Positions 7,417-11,774 of a DNA stretch of 11,774 nt are shown one piece after another. A model generated the notes under the pieces. It had not been told where the DNA came from. It ran no database searches and saw nothing but the letters and a program-made list of their open reading frames with translations. Every line of letters begins with the position of its first letter. The first letter of the stretch is position 1. This DNA comes from Firmicutes bacterium CAG:194 (lineage in GTDB: Bacteria; Bacillota; Clostridia; Lachnospirales; Lachnospiraceae), in contig HF995249.1 of the NCBI GenBank assembly GCA_000432915.1, positions 83,335-95,108 on the forward strand. The letters run 5' to 3'. The translations under genes and the position numbers were made by a program.

Positions 7417-9249
7417 ATGTCTGATTATGATGAAGATGTTTTCTTTGACGAAGAAGACGAAAAAGAAAAGATAGAAAAGGAAATTATTTCAGAAGATGAT
7501 TTTGATGAAGATTTCCAGGGAGAAGACAGAAAAAAAGCGGTATACCGGAATACAACGGAAGCAGAAGAAGATGAATTCTCCGAAGATTTTGACGTGACAG
7601 ATACGGCGGATGAGGATTTTGATGATTCAGAAGAGATTTCCGTTACTGATGAAAAGATAAAGCAGGATCCGCCTGCCTGTGATGGAAAAGAAGGCAAAAT
7701 AACAGAAGCGAATGATTTCAGGGAAGTGAAGCCCGGTGAGGATGTACAAAATGGCGACGAACCTGAAAATGTAGCTGATGAGAACAGGGAAGCCTGTGAA
7801 GGAACCGTAGAGGATACGGAAGAGGAGGCGGACGAAGACGAGGATGACAGCCCGTACGAGGATGTCTGTTTTGTCTGCCGCAGACCGGAAAGCATAACAG
7901 GCAAGCAGTTTAAGCTGCCGAATAATATCTGTGTCTGCAATGACTGTATGCATAAGACAATGGATGCAGTCAGTCAGTTTGATTACCAGGGGATGCTGGA
8001 TCCATCCATGCTGGCGCAGTCCATGAACCAGTCAGACCTTTCTGATCTGTCTAAAAAGTTCCCAAACATCAGTTTCGTCAATCTGGCAGATCTGCAGGGA
8101 GATGGTGGTATTCCGAACAAGCAGAAGCTGAAGAAGAAAAAAAAGAAGGCAGAAAATGAACCTGTGTTGGATATCAAAAATATTCCACCGCCACACAAGA
8201 TCAAGGCACAGCTGGATGATTTCGTGGTTGGACAGGATTATGCCAAAAAGGTTATTTCTGTTGCGGTTTACAATCACTACAAACGTGTGGCAACCAATAC
8301 AATGGATGATATCGAGATCGAAAAGTCCAATATGCTGATGATCGGACCGACAGGCTGTGGTAAGACCTATCTGGTCAAAACGCTTGCACGTCTTTTGGAT
8401 GTACCGCTTGCGATCACAGATGCCACTTCCCTGACAGAGGCGGGCTATATCGGTGATGATATCGAGAGCGTTGTTTCCAAGCTGCTTGCTGCCGCAGATA
8501 ATGATGTGGAGCGTGCGGAAATGGGTATCATCTTTATTGATGAGATCGATAAGATCGCGAAGAAGAAGGAAACAACGAGCCGTGATGTATCCGGCGAATC
8601 CGTACAGCAGGGTATGCTGAAGCTGCTAGAAGGTGCAGAAGTAGAAGTGCCGGTCGGTGCAAACAGTAAAAATGCCATGGTACCGCTTACAACGGTCAAT
8701 ACAAGAAATATTCTGTTTATCTGTGGTGGTGCATTCCCGGATCTGGATGATATCATCAAACAGCGTCTGATGAAAAAAACGTCCATCGGCTATGAAGCTG
8801 ATCTGAAAGATAAATTTAATAACGACAAGGATCTGATCAAAAAGGTAACGATCGAGGATCTGAAGAAGTTCGGTATGATTCCGGAATTTCTTGGCAGACT
8901 GCCGATCATTTATACATTGGATGCGCTCGACAAGGATATGTATATCAAGATCTTAAAAGAGCCGAAAAATGCGATCCTGAAGCAGTATCAGAAGCTGCTT
9001 GCCCTGGACGAGGTAGATCTTGAATTTGATGACGGTGCACTCGAAGCGATCGCGGAAAAGGCAATGGAAAAGGATACAGGAGCCAGGGCACTGCGTGCCA
9101 TCATTGAGGAATTCATGCTTGATATTATGTATGAGATCCCGAAAGACGAAAATATAGGACGCGTGACGATCACGAAGGAATATATCGAGGGCTGTGGCGG
9201 CCCGAAGATTGAAATTCGTAGTACGGAGACACTTCCCGGCATAGAATAG
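7417..9249 (+). CDS. ClpX-like AAA+ unfoldase with long acidic N-terminal extension
   Basis: A 610-residue protein, about 190 longer than usual ClpX (about 420). Residues 1-150 are disordered-looking and acidic, with 66 Asp or Glu. A ClpX-type zinc finger follows, C151-x2-C154 and C174-x2-C177, with an extra C172. A spacer (180-255) contains a run of lysines (239-244). The AAA+ core carries VVGQDYAKK (270-278), Walker A GPTGCGKT (310-317), pore loop GYIG (343-346), Walker B IIFIDEID (371-378), pore-2 region SRDVSGESVQQ (388-398), arginine finger R450 and sensor-2 GAR (555-557). The ClpP-docking IGF loop appears as IGY (457-459). The RKH substrate loop is missing: residues 414-420 read GANSKNA. 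It would unfold proteins in the cytoplasm, probably for ClpP. AAAGGAGAG at 7404-7412 is a strong ribosome site. No clpP or tig lies nearby, so this is probably a paralog with special substrates. Confidence 0.92.
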   Translation: MSDYDEDVFFDEEDEKEKIEKEIISEDDFDEDFQGEDRKKAVYRNTTEAEEDEFSEDFDVTDTADEDFDDSEEISVTDEKIKQDPPACDGKEGKITEANDFREVKPGEDVQNGDEPENVADENREACEGTVEDTEEEADEDEDDSPYEDVCFVCRRPESITGKQFKLPNNICVCNDCMHKTMDAVSQFDYQGMLDPSMLAQSMNQSDLSDLSKKFPNISFVNLADLQGDGGIPNKQKLKKKKKKAENEPVLDIKNIPPPHKIKAQLDDFVVGQDYAKKVISVAVYNHYKRVATNTMDDIEIEKSNMLMIGPTGCGKTYLVKTLARLLDVPLAITDATSLTEAGYIGDDIESVVSKLLAAADNDVERAEMGIIFIDEIDKIAKKKETTSRDVSGESVQQGMLKLLEGAEVEVPVGANSKNAMVPLTTVNTRNILFICGGAFPDLDDIIKQRLMKKTSIGYEADLKDKFNNDKDLIKKVTIEDLKKFGMIPEFLGRLPIIYTLDALDKDMYIKILKEPKNAILKQYQKLLALDEVDLEFDDGALEAIAEKAMEKDTGARALRAIIEEFMLDIMYEIPKDENIGRVTITKEYIEGCGGPKIEIRSTETLPGIE

Positions 9250-9260
9250 AAAAAAGCCAT

Positions 9261-9266
9261 GAGAGG
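9261..9266 (+). promoter_or_regulatory. Weak ribosome binding site of the Csp-like protease gene
   Basis: GAGAGG lies five bases before ATG 9272. It is a weaker and closer match than the sites of the neighbouring genes. This matters because an intrinsic-terminator structure lies within the first 250 bases of this gene, where lagging translation would expose it. Confidence 0.5.
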
Positions 9267-9271
9267 CATCT

Positions 9272-11023
9272 ATGGATTGCAGGGAAAAAATCGTATCAGA
9301 GGATTATCTGAATCTGCTTGTGGATTATATAGCAGATTTTGATCTGTTAAAACAGAATGGAGTGGACTACTGCTTTGTACCGATCGAGGAGAATTTCGGT
9401 ATTTTGTATGTAAGCAGGACGAATCTTCCGCCACTCAGTGCTTCAGAATACCGCTATGCCTTTATTCCGAAATGTTACGGACTTGCTGCCCGGGAGGAAA
9501 CTTCCGGGCTTTTTTCGACCATAAAACAGAGCGAAAATACGGTATATGGGGAATACAGGCTGCAGCAGGAGGGGCAGCGGATTGCAGGTGCATATGAGGA
9601 CAGTGGTATCCTGCGTGTGCAGCAGCCACCACTCAGTCTGACCGGAAATGGAATACTGATCGGGCTGATTGATACAGGGATCAGATATACGTTCCCTGAC
9701 TTTTTAAAGGAAGATGGAACGACAAAGCTGCATTCTGTCTGGGATCAGACACAGCAGAGCGGACAGACGCCTATAGGGCTTCCCTACGGAACTGTTTTTT
9801 CAAAAGAAGAGATCAATGAAAATCTGCGTCAGCGCGAAAATGCCCAGAGTGTACCTCTCTTATTGACGGATGAAAACGGACATGGTACAAAGGTTGCTTC
9901 CGTGGCATCTAAAGTAGCGCCCTCGGCAGAACTGATCATGGTAAAATGCAGGCAGGCAAAGTCATATCTGCGCACTTATTACAGAATACCGGAAGCGGCA
10001 GATGCTTATGACGAGTCGGATATCGTGGCGGCACTGAAGTATATTCATGATATCAGCCAGCAGGAAAACAAACCGGTTGTCATCGGGATCACAATGGGAA
10101 CCAACATGGGAGATCACACCGGTAATTCTTTCTTAAACATATATCTGAATACGCTGACGCAGGAGAGGCATCACTGTATTGTCATAGGTGGCGGAAATGA
10201 AGGAAATGCGGCGCATCACTACGCAGGCGGTATCATGCTGCAGGCTGAAAATCCCTATGAGGATGTGGAAGTACGTGTCGCAGAAGGCAGCAGCGGATTT
10301 ACCATGGAGCTGTGGGGTGAAATTCCCAATGTTTATACGATCATGCTCCGATCGCCGGATGGGGAAACGATCAGCCGGATACCGGCTCGCTTCGGGCAGA
10401 CGCTGCAGTTTGATTTTGTATATAGTAATTCAAAAGTCAGTGTGGATTATATTCCGATAGAACTGAACAGCGGAGAGGAGCTTATCTATCTGCGTTTTGA
10501 AAATCCGCTTGCTGGCATCTGGACAATACGTGTATATGCACAGGGAAGTGCAGGAACTGCGCGTTTTCACAGCTGGCTTCCAGTTACAGCATTTCTGAAT
10601 GAACCGGTCTATTTTCTGAGACCGGATCCCTATACCACAATGACAGAACCGTCCTACTGTGAAAATGCGATAAGCCTGACCTATTATGATTCTTCCAATA
10701 ACAGCTTTTCGATTGACAGCGGGCGCGGCTTTCAGAGACAGGGCTTGATCAAACCGGATCTTTCCGTAGCGGGGATCCGTGTGCAGACTGCACTGGGGCT
10801 TTCGTCGGGCAGCAGCATTGCGACCGGGCTTATGACAGGTGCGGCGGCACAGTTTATGCAATGGGCGATCGTGGAGAGAAAGGATCCAGTCATCAACAGT
10901 AAAGGTATTCGGAATTACTTTATCCGCGGCGCTGAACGTGAAAAAACGCTGGAATATCCAAATCGTCAGTGGGGATATGGGAGGATGGATATTGCCGGTA
11001 TTTTTGATGCACTTGTGGAATAG
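9272..11023 (+). CDS. Csp-type subtilisin-like serine protease (S8)
   Basis: A 583-residue subtilase resembling the clostridial CspA/B/C germination protease group in length and layout. An N-terminal prodomain-like region of about 120 residues precedes the catalytic domain. The triad is complete: Asp134 in IGLIDTGI, His204 in ENGHGTKVAS and Ser515 in SGSSIATG, where Ser replaces the usual Thr of GTSxA. The oxyanion Asn309 is in GGGNEGN. A beta-rich insert at about 325-450 matches the jelly-roll domain typical of Csp proteases. There is no signal peptide, as in Csp proteins. In spore formers, Csp proteases activate the cortex hydrolase SleC, but neither sleC nor another csp gene is visible here, and many Clostridia carry Csp-like subtilases of unknown role. 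The start lies 22 bases after the ClpX-like stop. Hairpin 9488-9515 within codons 73-82 resembles an intrinsic terminator. Confidence 0.9.
   Translation: MDCREKIVSEDYLNLLVDYIADFDLLKQNGVDYCFVPIEENFGILYVSRTNLPPLSASEYRYAFIPKCYGLAAREETSGLFSTIKQSENTVYGEYRLQQEGQRIAGAYEDSGILRVQQPPLSLTGNGILIGLIDTGIRYTFPDFLKEDGTTKLHSVWDQTQQSGQTPIGLPYGTVFSKEEINENLRQRENAQSVPLLLTDENGHGTKVASVASKVAPSAELIMVKCRQAKSYLRTYYRIPEAADAYDESDIVAALKYIHDISQQENKPVVIGITMGTNMGDHTGNSFLNIYLNTLTQERHHCIVIGGGNEGNAAHHYAGGIMLQAENPYEDVEVRVAEGSSGFTMELWGEIPNVYTIMLRSPDGETISRIPARFGQTLQFDFVYSNSKVSVDYIPIELNSGEELIYLRFENPLAGIWTIRVYAQGSAGTARFHSWLPVTAFLNEPVYFLRPDPYTTMTEPSYCENAISLTYYDSSNNSFSIDSGRGFQRQGLIKPDLSVAGIRVQTALGLSSGSSIATGLMTGAAAQFMQWAIVERKDPVINSKGIRNYFIRGAEREKTLEYPNRQWGYGRMDIAGIFDALVE
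9488..9515 (+). terminator. Intrinsic-terminator-like hairpin inside the Csp-like gene
   Basis: GCCCGGGAG (9488-9496) pairs with CTTCCGGGC (9501-9509): nine pairs, eight Watson-Crick and one G-T. The loop is GAAA, a stable GNRA tetraloop, and TTTTTT follows at 9510-9515. The stem, loop and T-run have the form of a rho-independent terminator in the sense direction, yet they encode residues 73-82 of the protease. Ribosomes close behind RNA polymerase would normally prevent it forming. Function is inferred; structure is seen. Confidence 0.6.
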
Positions 11024-11150
11024 GATCTGACATGATTTTTCTGGCGGTTCCGTGAAGAAGAGTATTTTATTTATGGGAGAACTGTGATAGGATACCAGAT
11101 AGATATAAGCGTGTTAAAAGTCAGGAAACAGATTCTGCAAAAGCAGGGAA

Positions 11151-11156
11151 AAGGAG
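11151..11156 (+). promoter_or_regulatory. Ribosome binding site AAGGAG setting a TTG start for lspA
   Basis: AAGGAG lies eight bases before TTG 11165. No ATG or GTG is in frame at a usable distance from it. A GTG at 11084 would add 27 residues not expected for LspA and has no comparable site upstream. Confidence 0.75.
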
Positions 11157-11164
11157 AGAAAAGT

Positions 11165-11611
11165 TTGGTTTACATAATTATACTACTTACCCTCTTTATC
11201 GGGGATGGCATTATCAAATATCTCGTTGAAAATCTGATCGATCAAAAGGAACGGATCCCAATTCTGGGCGGAAAACTCTTTTTGACGAAATATCATAATT
11301 TCGGCGCTTTTTTAAATCTGGGAGAGAAGAAAAAGGAGCTGGTGAAACTGACAGCGGCGGTGATCACACTTTTATGCCTGCTTCTATTTATTGTGACACT
11401 CGGCAGACACGGAAAACGGCTCCTGAAATGGGCACTGTCCCTGCTTTTGGGAGGCGCCTTCAGCAATATGTGTGATCGCCTGACAAGAGGCTATGTGGTT
11501 GATTATTTTGGCTTTCGGGTGAAAAATAAGAGGCTGAGAAATGTCATCTTTAATGTGTCTGACTTTGGTATTATGATCGGAGCTGTGCTGCTGGTGATAG
11601 CCGCAAGATAA
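11165..11611 (+). CDS. lspA: Lipoprotein signal peptidase (signal peptidase II)
   Basis: A 148-residue aspartic membrane protease that would cut lipoprotein signal peptides after lipid attachment, at the membrane. Start TTG 11165 places the first hydrophobic helix at the N-terminus, as usual for LspA. Motifs follow in family order: GDGIIKYLVE (13-22, with Asp14 and Lys18), HNFGAFLN (44-51), GGAFSNMCDR (96-105), YVVDYF with catalytic Asp113 and FNVSDFG with catalytic Asp133. Hydrophobic stretches at about 2-19, 62-79, 86-100 and 134-146 give the four expected helices. The second motif is unusual: the family reads NxGAAF, here NFGAF, one residue shorter. The length is at the low end of the usual range. 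It follows the Csp-like gene after 141 bases in which I see no clear promoter or terminator. Both catalytic Asp residues are present, so activity is likely. Confidence 0.9.
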   Translation: MVYIIILLTLFIGDGIIKYLVENLIDQKERIPILGGKLFLTKYHNFGAFLNLGEKKKELVKLTAAVITLLCLLLFIVTLGRHGKRLLKWALSLLLGGAFSNMCDRLTRGYVVDYFGFRVKNKRLRNVIFNVSDFGIMIGAVLLVIAAR

Positions 11612-11684
11612 ATAAAATAACTCCCTTTTTACAAAAGTGTGTCTGATGCATACTAACTCATAATTATACGAAACACCATTCTTT

Positions 11685-11725
11685 TATTCATTTTCTATTC
11701 ATTTCTGGCTAATGGGTATTCATTT
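11685..11725. repeat. Three direct repeats of TATTCATTT
   Basis: TATTCATTT occurs at 11685-11693, 11696-11704 and 11717-11725. The starts are 11 and 21 bases apart, close to one and two turns of the helix, so all three copies would face the same side of the DNA. They lie in the AT-rich 163-base region after lspA, flanked by the inverted pair CCATTCT (11676-11682) and AGAATGG (11753-11759). The layout would suit a regulator binding site for a gene beyond the window, but chance in AT-rich DNA cannot be excluded. I see no coding sequence in 11612-11774. Confidence 0.45.
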
Positions 11726-11774
11726 TTACTCTAAGTTGTCGTGCAATTTATTAGAATGGAATTTTTGAAAGAGC

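Noticed and set aside
7531..7551. Minus-strand hairpin with T-run in the ClpX-like gene (GGTATACC palindrome)
   Set aside because: The stem has three or four pairs only, and no minus-strand gene exists that it could end.
7425..7940. Long serine-rich reading frame on the minus strand
   Set aside because: It mirrors the acidic GAA/GAT codons of the ClpX-like extension. It has no ribosome site and no domain, and the plus-strand gene is clear.
10430..10861. 143-codon minus-strand reading frame in the Csp-like gene
   Set aside because: It covers conserved protease sequence including the catalytic Ser region on the other strand and has Arg/Cys-rich composition without a fold. It is a shadow.
11024..11164. 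Promoter or small gene between the Csp-like gene and lspA
   Set aside because: TATAAG (11104-11109) could be a -10 box but lacks a matching -35. The in-frame GTG at 11084 only extends lspA without a ribosome site.
1..11774. CRISPR array, tRNA/rRNA genes, insertion sequence, attachment site or prophage genes
   Set aside because: No regularly spaced repeats, no cloverleaf or rRNA signature, and no transposase, integrase or phage proteins were seen on either strand.

Overview
The window looks like a chromosomal segment from a Gram-positive Clostridia species, most likely Lachnospiraceae. Base composition is moderate, Shine-Dalgarno sites are strong (AGGAGG, AAAGGAG), genes are tightly packed on one strand, and the S8 protease is of the Csp type known from clostridia. 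The species assignment is inference; no rRNA or tRNA lies here. All nine complete genes are on the + strand, and no gap exceeds 300 bases.

Left part (1-5946): cell-surface polysaccharide assembly. After the tail of an upstream gene come two family-2 glycosyltransferases separated by one base. A short gap with a possible promoter follows. Next are a WcaJ/WbaP-type polyprenyl glycosylphosphotransferase, which would start repeat-unit synthesis on undecaprenyl phosphate, and a LytR-CpsA-Psr (LCP) protein, which would attach the finished polymer to the wall. A strong intrinsic terminator closes this pair. A third glycosyltransferase of the rhamnosyltransferase type starts only 27 bases after the terminator. 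The set fits a rhamnose-containing wall or capsular polysaccharide.

Middle and right part (6033-11611): proteolysis. A membrane-anchored HtrA-like serine protease with a PDZ domain is followed 19 bases later by an unusual ClpX-like AAA+ unfoldase. That protein carries a roughly 150-residue, strongly acidic N-terminal extension before its zinc finger and an altered RKH loop. A Csp-type subtilisin-like protease with an intact catalytic triad comes 22 bases later, and a signal peptidase II (LspA) closes the row with a TTG start. The ClpX-like gene is not beside clpP or tig here, so it is probably a paralog of the housekeeping ClpX.

Points most worth a second look: (1) the HtrA / acidic ClpX-like / Csp-like protease row as a possible proteolytic module; (2) a textbook intrinsic-terminator structure inside the coding sequence of the Csp-like protease, behind a weak ribosome binding site, which would make a translation-dependent transcription brake; (3) the terminator immediately before the third glycosyltransferase; (4) the first glycosyltransferase, whose C-terminus looks like a leftover piece of a second GT domain; (5) three TATTCATTT repeats spaced by about one and two helical turns at the right edge.
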